A DNA stretch of 49,571 nt from Flavobacteriales bacterium (GTDB taxonomy: Bacteria; Bacteroidota; Bacteroidia; UBA10329). This document shows, piece by piece, positions 8,237 to 16,630 of this stretch. Each line of letters opens with the position of its first letter. The first letter of the stretch is position 1. The DNA lies in contig JAGYJL010000012.1 in the NCBI GenBank assembly GCA_018402015.1, positions 1 through 49,571 on the forward strand, in the 5' to 3' direction. Below the pieces are notes generated by a model. The model saw nothing but the letters and a program-made list of their open reading frames with translations, was not told where the DNA came from and did not search any database. Position numbers and translations under genes: made by a program.

Positions 8237-8637
8237 ATGTACGCAATTGTTGATATAGCTGGCCAACAGTTTGGGTGGAGAAAGACACCAAGGTGTTTGC
8301 TCACAGGTTGAAGGAAAAGAAGGTTCTAAAGTAACTTCGATAAGGTTCTTCTACTGGAAGAGAACGGTAAAGTATCTGTTGAACGCCAACCGTAGCTGGT
8401 GCTACTGTTTCCGCCAAGCATCGTTTCTCATTTGAAGGGACGGTAAGGTCATCGTTTTCAAGAAAAAGAGAAGAAAAGGATATCAGAAGCAGAACGGTCA
8501 CAGACAAGCGCTTACTGAACTGGTAATTGAAGGAATTTCCGCAAAGGGGTGGTGCTGCTAAAGCTGAGAAGAAAGAAGCTGCGCCAAAAGCTGAAGCAGC
8601 TCCGGTTGCTGAGGTAAAATCAGACGAAACAGAATAA
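8237..8637 (+). CDS. rplU: 50S ribosomal protein L21, frameshifted as read
   Basis: Reading across frames recovers a full L21, a 23S rRNA-binding protein. It starts [12 protein letters not shown], then [16 protein letters not shown], the core [47 protein letters not shown], and ends in an Ala/Glu/Lys-rich tail ([18 protein letters not shown]) typical of Bacteroidota L21. About six single-base indels break it, near 8272, 8307, 8336, 8381, 8437 and 8546; all but one look like missing bases. L21 is normally essential or nearly so, and the amino-acid sequence between breaks is well conserved, so consensus error is more likely than gene loss. Confidence 0.85.
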
Positions 8638-8660
8638 GAAACTGAAAAAGGTAAACAACC

Positions 8661-8914
8661 ATGGCACACAAAAAGGAGCTGGTAGTTCTAAAACGGAAGA
8701 GAGTCAGAAAGCAAGAGACTCGAGTTAAGATCTTTGGTGGTCAAGCTGCCATTGCTGGTAACATCATTGTTCGTCAGCGTGGAACTGCACATCATCCAGG
8801 AGAGAACGTAGGAATTGGGAAAGATCATACCCTGTCTCGCTTTGTATGGATGGAGTAGTGGAATTCAGAAAGAAAAAAGACAACCGATCGTTTGTTTCAG
8901 TTCCTGTGAGCTAA
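8661..8914 (+). CDS. rpmA: 50S ribosomal protein L27, frameshifted as read
   Basis: Composite translation gives L27: MAHKKGAGSSKNGRES (needs inserted bases near 8681 and 8693), then an intact stretch [20 protein letters not shown] to [12 protein letters not shown], then a broken FALVDGVVEF segment (8828-8850) and the end [14 protein letters not shown] before TAA at 8912. L27 lies near the peptidyl transferase centre. It is cotranscribed with rplU, as usual, and followed by a strong terminator. Four or more indels occur in 254 bases. Confidence 0.85.
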
Positions 8915-8934
8915 GAAACTGATAAGTTATACAT

Positions 8935-8973
8935 GAAAATCCCTTGCACTTCGGTTCAAGGGATTTTTGTTTT
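8935..8973 (+). terminator. Rho-independent terminator after rpmA
   Basis: A stem AAAATCCCTTG/CAAGGGATTTT is capped by an AC-TTCG-GT tetraloop and followed by TTTGTTTT. It closes the rplU-rpmA transcript. Confidence 0.85.
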
Positions 8974-8980
8974 CAGTAAA

Positions 8981-8988
8981 TAATTTTG
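8981..8988 (+). promoter_or_regulatory. -7 box of serS
   Basis: TAATTTTG lies 16 bases before the serS ATG (9005), directly after the rpmA terminator. The -33 element is not clear. Confidence 0.4.
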
Positions 8989-9004
8989 ATGACCTATCAA
9001 ACAC

Positions 9005-10279
9005 ATGTTACAAACATCTTTCATTCAGGAAAACCCTAAGGAAAGTAATTGACAGACTGGCTGTTCGAGGCATAGACGCAACAGCCGCTGTACAGTCGAT
9101 AATTAGTCTTGACGATAAGCGAAAAGCTACACAGACCGCACTTGACGGCACCACTTGGCAGAGGCCAATAAGTTGGCGAAGGAAATTGGTGGACTATTCA
9201 AACAAGGAAAAGCAGAAGAAGCAAATGCTGCTAAAGCAAAAGCAGCCGAACTGAAGGAACAATCAACGTCTTTGAGTGATGAGATGACCTTGGTGCAGAA
9301 AGAATTGACCGACCTTCTATATCAGCTGCCCAATCTCCTCATAGTAGTTCCGAAAGGGAAAAGTGATACGGATAACGAAGTTGTTTCTGAGCACGGCACA
9401 AAGCCTGTTTTCGGATTTGAACCAATTCCTCATTGGATCTGGTTAAGAAGTACAACTTGGTAGACTTTGAACTTGGCGTGAAGATCACTGGTGCTGATTT
9501 CCCGTATATGCTGGTAAAGGCGCACGACTTCAAAGAGCGCCGATCAACTATTTCTGGATCAGGCGAGAGACGCTGATACACCGGAATACATACCGCCATT
9601 TGTTGTAATGAGGCTTCTGGCTACGGCACAGGTCAGCTGCCAGATAAAGAAGGACAGATGTATCATGCAAGATGATAATCCGTACATGATACCAACAGCC
9701 GAGGTGCCGCTCACCAACATTTTCCGTGATGTTATTCTTCGCGAAGATGAATTGCCAAAGAAATTGACGGCTTACAGCCCGTGTTTCAGAAGAGAGGCGG
9801 GTTCTGATGGTAAGGATGTAAAAGGATTGAACCGACTTCATCAATTTGATAAGGTTGAGGTGGTTCAGGTAGTGAATCCTGAAAATAGCTATGCCGTGCT
9901 CGATACCATGGTTGCTCATGTTACTGGGCTTTTAGACAATCTTGGGCTGCATTATCGCGTGTTGAGGCTTTGTGGAGGCGACCTCGGTTTTACTTCTGCG
10001 CTTACCTTCGATATGGAAGTATGGTCTGGCGGACAGGATCGATGGTTGGAAGTAAGCTCGGTTTCTAACTTTGAAACGTTTCAGGCAAATCGATTGAAAT
10101 TGCGATTCAGAAAAGGAGACGAAAAGCCACAATTGGCGCACACACTTAATGGTAGTGCATTAGCACTTCCAAGGATAATGGCTGCCTTGCTGGAGAATAA
10201 TCAGACAGAGAATGGAATTCAAATTCCAGAAGTGTTGCACCCTTACACTGGGTTCAAAACCATAGAGTTGAATGATTGA
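9005..10279 (+). CDS. serS: Seryl-tRNA synthetase, N-terminal half frameshifted as read
   Basis: SerRS charges tRNA-Ser in the cytoplasm. The start MLQTSFIQENPKE is followed by an N-terminal coiled-coil arm recoverable only by changing frame (LAEANKLAKEIGGLFKQGKA, then KAKAAELKEQSTSLSDEM). The middle reads PIPHWDLVKKYNLVDFELGVKITG in pieces. From about 9670 the frame is intact to the stop and holds class II motifs: IPTAEVPLTN, motif 2 CFRREAGSDGKD with LNRLHQFDKVE, and motif 3 NGSALALPRIMAA. Several single-base indels lie between 9050 and 9669, so only about 203 C-terminal residues read in one frame. Length and order match a normal SerRS of about 425 residues. The stop overlaps the next start. 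Confidence 0.9.
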
Positions 10280-10817
10280 TTGGCGAGTCATATGTGCCAT
10301 TTTCATTCTTTTCCTTTGGGGATGCAAACCCGATTTTACTGCTGAGAAAAACGCTGCTAGCAGTCTACTTAATGTGCTGAATAACGTTGAAAGGAACGTG
10401 CAGGAAATTGATGCGCGCCTCATCAAACAGTACATCAATAACGTTAGCGAGAAGTGCAAGAAACTCCAACAGGAAACAACGGATACGCTTACGTTGGAAG
10501 ATGCGCAGCTACTGGTTGATTTCTGTGCGCTTGACCAGCATCTGCAGAGCTGCTTACATCGTAAGGAATTGATAGATGCTGAAGTTGTTCAAACCAGAAC
10601 GCAGCTATTCAATCTGAAGACCGATCTGGAAGAAGGTCGACCGCACAAAGACAGCGTAAACAACTATATTGAGCAGGAGTTCCTGTTTGTAGAGAGTTTG
10701 GATCAATCCACAGAGCAGATCATTGCAGAATTGAATGGATGTTTCAATACATACGCTGAACTAAACGAGGAAATAGACCGTTTACTGATCTCATTGCCTA
10801 ACGAAGTTGTAGAATGA
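10272..10817 (+). CDS. Predicted lipoprotein, function unknown
   Basis: A 181-residue protein with a short hydrophobic N-terminus ending LFLWGC, giving predicted lipidation at Cys18. The rest is almost entirely helical, with many Leu/Glu/Gln and likely coiled coil (residues 30-175). I do not recognise a family. The start overlaps the serS stop by eight bases, and its stop overlaps the start of the following TPR gene (ATGA). This suggests translational coupling and a shared role at the envelope with the TPR protein. Confidence 0.75.
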   Translation: MIDWRVICAIFILFLWGCKPDFTAEKNAASSLLNVLNNVERNVQEIDARLIKQYINNVSEKCKKLQQETTDTLTLEDAQLLVDFCALDQHLQSCLHRKELIDAEVVQTRTQLFNLKTDLEEGRPHKDSVNNYIEQEFLFVESLDQSTEQIIAELNGCFNTYAELNEEIDRLLISLPNEVVE

Positions 10818-12631
10818 CCGGAAGAATTGTGTTCGTATTATTATGCTGTTTGGCGCCATTTCTTTTGGTGGCACAAACAGATACGGATGAACAATTAGCG
10901 GCACAGTTTTTCAAGAATGGCGAGTACGATAAGGCCGAGGTCTATTACAAGAAACTGTACAAGCGATACAACGATGAGTTCTTCTTTCAGTATTACATCG
11001 ATTGCTTACTGAAACTCGAAGATTTCAAGGAAGCCGAAAAAACCGTTGAGAAGCGTATAAAGAATGAAGGAAACCCTGTACTATATGTCAATCTCGGACA
11101 GGTTTACAAGGCTTCTGGAGAAGAAAAAAAGGCCGAACAGGCTTACGCCAAAGCCTTGCAGGAATTGCCGCCATTTCAGCGGCAGATAGACGCTTTGGCA
11201 AATTCTTTTTTAGATAAAGGCGAGTTTGAATTTGCGGTGAGAACGTATGAGAAAGGCCGCAAGCTTCTTAATGGTTTGTATACGTATCGGTTCGAGTTGG
11301 CCAACATTTACATGAAGCAAGGGAAATTCGATCTGGCGGTTGAAGAATACTTGGATGCCTTGTCCGAAGACGAATCTCAGATAACTAAAGTGAAAACGGA
11401 TCTTCTGGAAACTTTTTCCTTGGACGATTCGGGAACGAAAAGCAGCTATTTCGAAGAAGCGGTTGTCGGTAGGATCCAACGTCAGCCTCAACGCGATATC
11501 TATCCCGAATTACTGATCTGGCACTTTGAGCAACAGAAGAAATTCGCACAGGCCTTTGCACAGGCCAAAGCCTTAGATAGAAGGAACAAGGAAGATGGCG
11601 CACGGGTTATGCAGCTGGCGCATATCTGCCGAGCAAACAAAGCTTTCGATATTGCAATTGAGGCGTATCGGTACGTGATCAAGAAAGGAGAGGACAGTTA
11701 CTACTATCTGAGTTGCAAGAAAGACCTAGTGAATACACTTTACGAAAAGGCGGTTGATGGAGGAAAGTACACGGACCAAGAGTTGGTCGACCTCGAAAGT
11801 ACCTTCCTCAACACCTTAGATGAATTCGGAAGGAATGGAAACGTAGCACAGATGATGATGAATCTGGCAGAACTCTACACCTTCTACATGCACCAGACCA
11901 GCAAAGGAATCGACCTGCTATACGAGGTAATTGAGCTGCCTGGTATTTTCAAAGAAGATCTGGCCATGGCCAAGATACAATTGGCAGATGCCCTCTTGTT
12001 TACAGGAGAAGTGTGGGAAACAACTTTGCTTTATTCGCAGGCGGAAAAGATGTTCAAGACCAGCGAGATCGGTCGAACGGCAAAACTTAAGAACGCCAAG
12101 TTGGCCTATTACACAGGTCAGTTCGATTGGGCGCAGGCACAACTCAACGTATTGAAAGCCGCTACCAGCGATTTCATTGCTAACGATGCGTTGTATCTGG
12201 CCATGTTAATTGGCGACAACTCGTACATGGATACCACCTACGCAGCGCTCGGAACCTTTGCAAGGGCCGATCTACTCCTGTATCAGAACAAATTGGACAG
12301 TGCTAAAATGGCATTGGATAGTATTGAAGAATTCCATCCTGGGCATAGTTTGATGGATGACATCCTCTACAAACGCGGCCAGATTGCCGAGCAGGAAGGA
12401 TTTCCTGATAAGGCAGTTGAATACTATGCAAGAGTTTGGAGTGATTACAACACCGATCTATTGGCAGACGATGCAGTTTACAGAATGGCTCAGCTTTATG
12501 AGCAGGAACTGAATAGCGTGTCCAAGGCCATGGAATATTATCAGGAACTGTTGCTCAATTACCCCGGAAGTTTGTACACCGTAGAAGCTCGGAAGCGATA
12601 CCGAGCGCTTCGTGGTGATCTTTTGAATTGA
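10814..12631 (+). CDS. Secreted/periplasmic TPR protein
   Basis: A 605-residue protein with a signal peptide (cleavage after FLLVAQ, about residue 21) followed by tetratricopeptide repeats along most of its length. Clear units are NGEYDKAEVYYKKLYKRY, GEEKKAEQAYAKAL, KGEFEFAVRTYEKG, QGKFDLAVEEYLDAL and, at the end, GFPDKAVEYYARV and VSKAMEYYQELLLNYPG. It is probably a periplasmic or outer-membrane scaffold. The gene is coupled to the upstream lipoprotein gene by a four-base overlap. TPR proteins like this are common in Bacteroidota; a specific role cannot be assigned. Confidence 0.85.
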   Translation: MTGRIVFVLLCCLAPFLLVAQTDTDEQLAAQFFKNGEYDKAEVYYKKLYKRYNDEFFFQYYIDCLLKLEDFKEAEKTVEKRIKNEGNPVLYVNLGQVYKASGEEKKAEQAYAKALQELPPFQRQIDALANSFLDKGEFEFAVRTYEKGRKLLNGLYTYRFELANIYMKQGKFDLAVEEYLDALSEDESQITKVKTDLLETFSLDDSGTKSSYFEEAVVGRIQRQPQRDIYPELLIWHFEQQKKFAQAFAQAKALDRRNKEDGARVMQLAHICRANKAFDIAIEAYRYVIKKGEDSYYYLSCKKDLVNTLYEKAVDGGKYTDQELVDLESTFLNTLDEFGRNGNVAQMMMNLAELYTFYMHQTSKGIDLLYEVIELPGIFKEDLAMAKIQLADALLFTGEVWETTLLYSQAEKMFKTSEIGRTAKLKNAKLAYYTGQFDWAQAQLNVLKAATSDFIANDALYLAMLIGDNSYMDTTYAALGTFARADLLLYQNKLDSAKMALDSIEEFHPGHSLMDDILYKRGQIAEQEGFPDKAVEYYARVWSDYNTDLLADDAVYRMAQLYEQELNSVSKAMEYYQELLLNYPGSLYTVEARKRYRALRGDLLN

Positions 12632-12658
12632 TACCATCGATTCTCGTTTCTTTACAGC

Positions 12659-12964
12659 ATGATCATTTATAGCGTTACAGTCAATATTGACGATTCTGTC
12701 CATGATGAATGGGTTACTTGGATGAAGGAAGTGCACATCCCAGATGTGATGGCAACAGGTTATTTCTTGGAAAATCGATTTGCTAAAGTGCTTCTGTCCA
12801 AGGATGAAGGGGGCGTAACTTACTCCATTCAATATTTGTGTAAGAACATGGCCGATCTGCAGATCTATCAAGGGTCGCACGCACCACGCCTGCAAGCAGA
12901 GGTGAAAGCAAAATTTGATGGAAAGTTTGTTGCCTTCCGAACGGTACTTGAGACGGTGGATTGA
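12659..12964 (+). CDS. DUF4286-family protein
   Basis: A 101-residue small cytoplasmic protein (MIIYSVTVNIDDSVHDEWVTW...) with the ferredoxin-like dimeric alpha/beta pattern of DUF4286: strand with NVTVNID-like sequence, HIPDVMATGYF helix, and a C-terminal strand FVAFRTVLETVD. Function unknown. It overlaps the rsmA start by one base (TGATG), so the two are coupled. Family call is from recall of conserved DUF4286 features, not a search. Confidence 0.75.
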   Translation: MIIYSVTVNIDDSVHDEWVTWMKEVHIPDVMATGYFLENRFAKVLLSKDEGGVTYSIQYLCKNMADLQIYQGSHAPRLQAEVKAKFDGKFVAFRTVLETVD

Positions 12965-13725
12965 TGGTCAAGCCCAAGAAACATCTCGGTCAGCATTTTC
13001 TCAAAGACCAGAAAATAGCATCTGATATTGCTGATGCGCTTACGGGTCATGGCGGTTACAAACATGTATTGGAAGTCGGCCCCGGAACAGGTGTACTTAC
13101 ACAATACCTGCTGCCAAAGGATTATGAGATTCATGCCATTGAGATGGATCGTGAATCGATCGCTTACCTGCATCAGAATTTCATCCAACTCACCGACAAT
13201 CTGATTGAAGGCGATTTTCTGAAGCTGGATTTCAACGAGATTACCAAAGGTCCGCTTTGCGTAATTGGCAATTTTCCGTACAACATCTCTTCGCAGATAT
13301 TCTTCAAGGTTTTGGACAATCGTAGCCAAGTTCCAGAAGTTATAGGCATGTTGCAAAAGGAAGTGGCCGATCGGATTGCCGCTCCGCCAGGTTCAAAAAC
13401 CTACGGTATTCTAAGCGTACTGGTGCAAGCTTTCTATGATGTGGAATATCTCTTCACTGTTCCGCCAGAAGTATTCAATCCGCCTCCGAAGGTCAATTCC
13501 GCGGTCATCCGTTGCAAGCGAAATGAAGTTATGGAATTGGATTGCGATGAGAAGAAATTCAAGATGGTGGTGAAGACCGCATTCAATCAAAGACGCAAGA
13601 CCTTGAGGAATGCCCTCAGATCACTTACCTTTGCCACCGCTCCAGATGAGCATCTTCTAACGCTAAGGGCCGAACGGCTTTCTGTTGAGGATTATGTTCA
13701 GATCACGAAGTGCCTAGCGGACTGA
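12964..13725 (+). CDS. rsmA: 16S rRNA dimethyladenosine transferase
   Basis: RsmA (KsgA) dimethylates two adjacent adenosines in the 3' hairpin of 16S rRNA using S-adenosylmethionine. The 253-residue protein has HLGQHFLKD at the N-terminus, the SAM-binding EVGPGTGVLTQYL (about residues 36-48), the catalytic motif IV as NFPYNISSQIFFKVL, and the C-terminal FNQRRKTLRNALRS. The ATG at 12964 overlaps the DUF4286 stop; an upstream in-frame TTG at 12961 is possible but not needed. Confidence 0.96.
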   Translation: MVKPKKHLGQHFLKDQKIASDIADALTGHGGYKHVLEVGPGTGVLTQYLLPKDYEIHAIEMDRESIAYLHQNFIQLTDNLIEGDFLKLDFNEITKGPLCVIGNFPYNISSQIFFKVLDNRSQVPEVIGMLQKEVADRIAAPPGSKTYGILSVLVQAFYDVEYLFTVPPEVFNPPPKVNSAVIRCKRNEVMELDCDEKKFKMVVKTAFNQRRKTLRNALRSLTFATAPDEHLLTLRAERLSVEDYVQITKCLAD

Positions 13726-13764
13726 TCGCGAAGCTAAGTTGAACCAAACCTACGCCCTTGAACA

Positions 13765-15123
13765 ATGCAGTTCGAACTCACGAACGACTTCCTCGAGTTA
13801 CTCAAAGAGGACATTGAAAGGCTTGACAGCGACACCGTTGCTGCCAAGGTAGGAGAATTACATCCCGTTGATATTGCTGAGATCCTTGATGAGGTGAACC
13901 TCAGAGAGGCTCAGTTCATTTTCAACTTGCTTGATGACGAACTGGGCTCGGAGGTTTTGGTTGAGTTGGATGAGGATGTCCGAGAGCGATTCCTTGCATC
14001 TCTTACTGATGAGGAGATTGCAGAATATGTCGATCAGCTAGATACGGATGATGCGGCCGACCTTATTGGAGAGCTTCCTGAAGACCGCCAGGAGGATGTT
14101 CTAGCACAGGTAGATGATGATGAACAGGCCAGCGATATTGCCCAACTTCTTGCCTACGATGAAGATTCGGCCGGGGGTATCATGGCCAAAGAGCTTATCA
14201 AAGTAAACGTCAATTGGCCTATTGTTAACTGCGTGCGCGAAATGCGAAAGCAGGCCGAAGATGTAGATCAGGTCTTCACCGTTTATGTGGTTGATGACAA
14301 CGATGTGCTTCTTGGAATCGTGTCGCTTAAAAAGATGCTTCTCAGTTCTACCAGAGCGCTCATCAAGGATATTTACAAGGAAGGGATCCGTTCGGTAGAG
14401 GCGCACACCAAAGCAGAGGATGTAGCCAAGTTAATGGAGAAGTATGACCTTGTTGTTGTTCCGGTGGTTGATGAAGAGCACCGGCTGTTGGGTCGCATTA
14501 CCGTTGATGACGTGATGGATGTGGTACGCGAGGAAACCTCCAAAGATTACCAGATGATGTCGGGTATTTCGGAGAATATTGAAACCACCGATAACGTGCT
14601 GGTAATGAGCCGTGCGCGTTTGCCATGGTTGCTTGTGGCCATGTTCGGAGGAATTGCCGGTGCTATGGTTATCGGCAATTACGAAGAAGAACTGCAACTC
14701 AATCCGCAGATGGCGTTTTTCATTCCCTTGGTAGTTGCCATGGGTGGAAATGTCGGTATTCAATCATCAGCACTTATTGTGCAAGGTCTAGCAAACGATA
14801 CATTGAGTAAGGATGGTATGGTGAAGCGGATCCTTAAAGAACTCATAGTTGGTCTGATCAACGGATTGGCCTGTACGGCCGTGCTCATGGCTTACAGCTT
14901 CTTGTTCAGTTATCCGCTGGCGCTAAGCCTTACCATTGGCGCTTCCCTTTTGGCTGTTATCCTTTTTGCGGCCGCTTTCGGTACGTTCATGCCGTTAACG
15001 CTCAATAGAATGAAAATAGACCCTGCTTTAGCTACAGGCCCCTTCATTACTACCAGTAACGACATCATTGGGCTGCTCTTTTATTTCATGATCGGAAGAT
15101 TGATGTATGGTATTGCTTTCTGA
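13765..15123 (+). CDS. mgtE: Magnesium transporter MgtE
   Basis: A 452-residue MgtE-family Mg2+ channel. The domains are in the usual order: an acidic N-domain (about 1-130, with LHPVDIAEILDEV), two CBS domains (about 130-255, with VYVVDDNDVLLGIVSL and VVPVVDEEHRLLGRITVDDVMDVV), a plug helix, and five membrane helices from about residue 280. The pore motif PLVVAMGGNVGIQSSALIVQG and the second conserved region ATGPFITTSNDIIGLLFYF are present. Cytoplasmic Mg2+ binding by the N and CBS domains closes the pore in this family. No riboswitch is visible upstream. Confidence 0.95.
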   Translation: MQFELTNDFLELLKEDIERLDSDTVAAKVGELHPVDIAEILDEVNLREAQFIFNLLDDELGSEVLVELDEDVRERFLASLTDEEIAEYVDQLDTDDAADLIGELPEDRQEDVLAQVDDDEQASDIAQLLAYDEDSAGGIMAKELIKVNVNWPIVNCVREMRKQAEDVDQVFTVYVVDDNDVLLGIVSLKKMLLSSTRALIKDIYKEGIRSVEAHTKAEDVAKLMEKYDLVVVPVVDEEHRLLGRITVDDVMDVVREETSKDYQMMSGISENIETTDNVLVMSRARLPWLLVAMFGGIAGAMVIGNYEEELQLNPQMAFFIPLVVAMGGNVGIQSSALIVQGLANDTLSKDGMVKRILKELIVGLINGLACTAVLMAYSFLFSYPLALSLTIGASLLAVILFAAAFGTFMPLTLNRMKIDPALATGPFITTSNDIIGLLFYFMIGRLMYGIAF

Positions 15124-15152
15124 GTGGCTATTGTTCTATTTTGCAGCCTGAA

Positions 15153-16100
15153 ATGCGCGTCCTTTTTATCGATACAGTTCACGAACACCTTGCTTCGCAT
15201 CTTACAAGGATGGACTTTGAATGTGTGGATGGATCTGCGCTTACGCGCGATGAAATTCTGGGGCAGATCACAGCCTATGAAGGTGTTGTTATCCGTAGCA
15301 GGATCAAGCTCGATAAGGAGTTGCTGGATGCCGCCCAGAATCTGAGATTCATAGCTCGCGCTGGCGCTGGTATGGAGAACATAGATGTAGAGCATGCAAA
15401 GATGCTGGGCATTAAATGCTTCAACGCGCCCGAAGGAAACAGAGATGCAGTGGCCGAACATGCCCTTGGAATGCTGCTTACGCTGTTCAATCATATCAAC
15501 ACGGCAGATATTGAAGTACGCAATGGATTGTGGAAACGAGAGGCCAACCGTGGCGTAGAGTTATTAGGACGAACCGTTGGTATAATCGGCTACGGAAATA
15601 CCGGAAATGCGTTTGCCAAGCGCTTGTCAGGCTTCGGAGTTCTTACCTACGCGTACGATAAGTTCAAGAAAGGATTTGCCGATCATTTGGTGGTTGAAAC
15701 CAATCTGGAAAGTGTTTTCCAAGAAGCAGAGGTTGTTTCGTTGCACGTTCCGCTTACAGAGGAAACGCACCACATGGTGAATGACGAATTTCTTAGCAAG
15801 TTCAATTACCCGATTTACCTCATCAACACATCGCGCGGACAAGTGGTGGACACCGAAGCCTTGGTCCGCGCATTGGAAAGCGGCAAAGTGCTTGGCGCTT
15901 GTTTGGATGTTCTTGAATTTGAGAAATTCAATTTTGAGCAGATAGAGAATCAGGAGATTCCAGCTTCTTTACAATACCTTATTGATTCTCCTAAGGTTAT
16001 TCTTACCCCGCACATTGCTGGCTGGACACAGGAAAGCAACGCCAAGATATCGCATGTGCTGGCAGAGAAGATACAGAGCGAGTTCTCTGCGGTGCAGTAG
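15153..16100 (+). CDS. D-isomer-specific 2-hydroxyacid dehydrogenase (phosphoglycerate dehydrogenase-like)
   Basis: A 315-residue NAD-dependent dehydrogenase starting MRVLFIDTVHEHL at 15153; an in-frame TTG at 15141 overlaps a likely -7 box (TATTTTG, 15137-15143). The Rossmann motif VGIIGYGNTGNAFA is near residue 145. The substrate-binding arginine (VVIRSRIKL and later NTSRGQVVDTEAL), the glutamate and the catalytic histidine in LTPHIAGWT are present. It lacks the C-terminal ACT domain of some serine-pathway enzymes, so 3-phosphoglycerate dehydrogenase activity is plausible but not certain. A bidirectional terminator follows. Confidence 0.92.
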   Translation: MRVLFIDTVHEHLASHLTRMDFECVDGSALTRDEILGQITAYEGVVIRSRIKLDKELLDAAQNLRFIARAGAGMENIDVEHAKMLGIKCFNAPEGNRDAVAEHALGMLLTLFNHINTADIEVRNGLWKREANRGVELLGRTVGIIGYGNTGNAFAKRLSGFGVLTYAYDKFKKGFADHLVVETNLESVFQEAEVVSLHVPLTEETHHMVNDEFLSKFNYPIYLINTSRGQVVDTEALVRALESGKVLGACLDVLEFEKFNFEQIENQEIPASLQYLIDSPKVILTPHIAGWTQESNAKISHVLAEKIQSEFSAVQ

Positions 16101-16118
16101 AACGCACCCACCCGCAAA

Positions 16119-16150
16119 AACAAAACCCCGCACGGGGCGGGGTTTTGTGG
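16119..16150. terminator. Bidirectional Rho-independent terminator
   Basis: The stem CAAAACCCCG/CGGGGTTTTG surrounds a short G/C loop. It has A-runs on the left and T-runs on the right, so it can stop both the dehydrogenase transcript (plus) and the convergent lipoprotein transcript (minus). Confidence 0.85.
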
Positions 16151-16167
16151 GGTCAATGGGACGAAGG

Positions 16168-16587
16168 TTATTTGGTTCCTGTAAAGTTCAGGATAACGGT
16201 TTGTCCATTAAGCGTCTGTGTTGCATTGAATGTGATCTGATTTCCACTGAGCGATCCAGAACCTTCCATGGTATAGGTAGCTTGGGGATCAACGACTTGT
16301 TGAAGCGGCATGTCGAATGTAGATGAACCTGTAAGCACGAAGTAGTTGCTACTACCCGTCAATCGGATACGTTGTACATTATCCGAGTATTCGCTTAGTT
16401 CCAATGCACCATTGGATGTTTGCCCGTTCTGAGTATAAACGCCTACATAGTAACCGTAGAATTTTTCCCGCATTTCCACGCAGTCCTTATCTTCCAGTTC
16501 GTACCATTCATCGCAGGTTTTCTGGCAACCCGTCACAGCAGTCAGCATGGTTGCGGCCATGCTCATCATAATAATCGTCTTCTTCAT
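16168..16587 (-). CDS. Small predicted lipoprotein
   Basis: A 139-residue protein with a lipoprotein signal peptide (MLTAVTGC, Cys21). The mature part starts with Cys-rich QKTCDEWYELEDKDCVEMRE and continues as a beta-rich domain with alternating polar and hydrophobic residues (GSSNYFVLTGSS, SGSLSGNQITFNATQ), similar in style to small lipocalin-like or outer-membrane-attached Bacteroidota lipoproteins. No function can be given. It follows the 16631-17581 gene by 43 bases and may be cotranscribed with it. Confidence 0.8.
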   Translation of the reverse strand: MKKTIIMMSMAATMLTAVTGCQKTCDEWYELEDKDCVEMREKFYGYYVGVYTQNGQTSNGALELSEYSDNVQRIRLTGSSNYFVLTGSSTFDMPLQQVVDPQATYTMEGSGSLSGNQITFNATQTLNGQTVILNFTGTK

Positions 16588-16630
16588 TGTATTCAGTTTA
16601 TAGTTGTTTGATTGATTTCAGTTTAAGCGA

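Noticed and set aside
8301-8669. Minus-strand ORF of 122 residues opposite rplU
   Set aside because: It is opened by the frameshifts in rplU; the plus strand clearly encodes L21 pieces in order.
8252-9670. Programmed ribosomal frameshifting in rplU, rpmA or serS
   Set aside because: Far too many shifts in both directions, with no slippery sequences or stimulatory structures in common.
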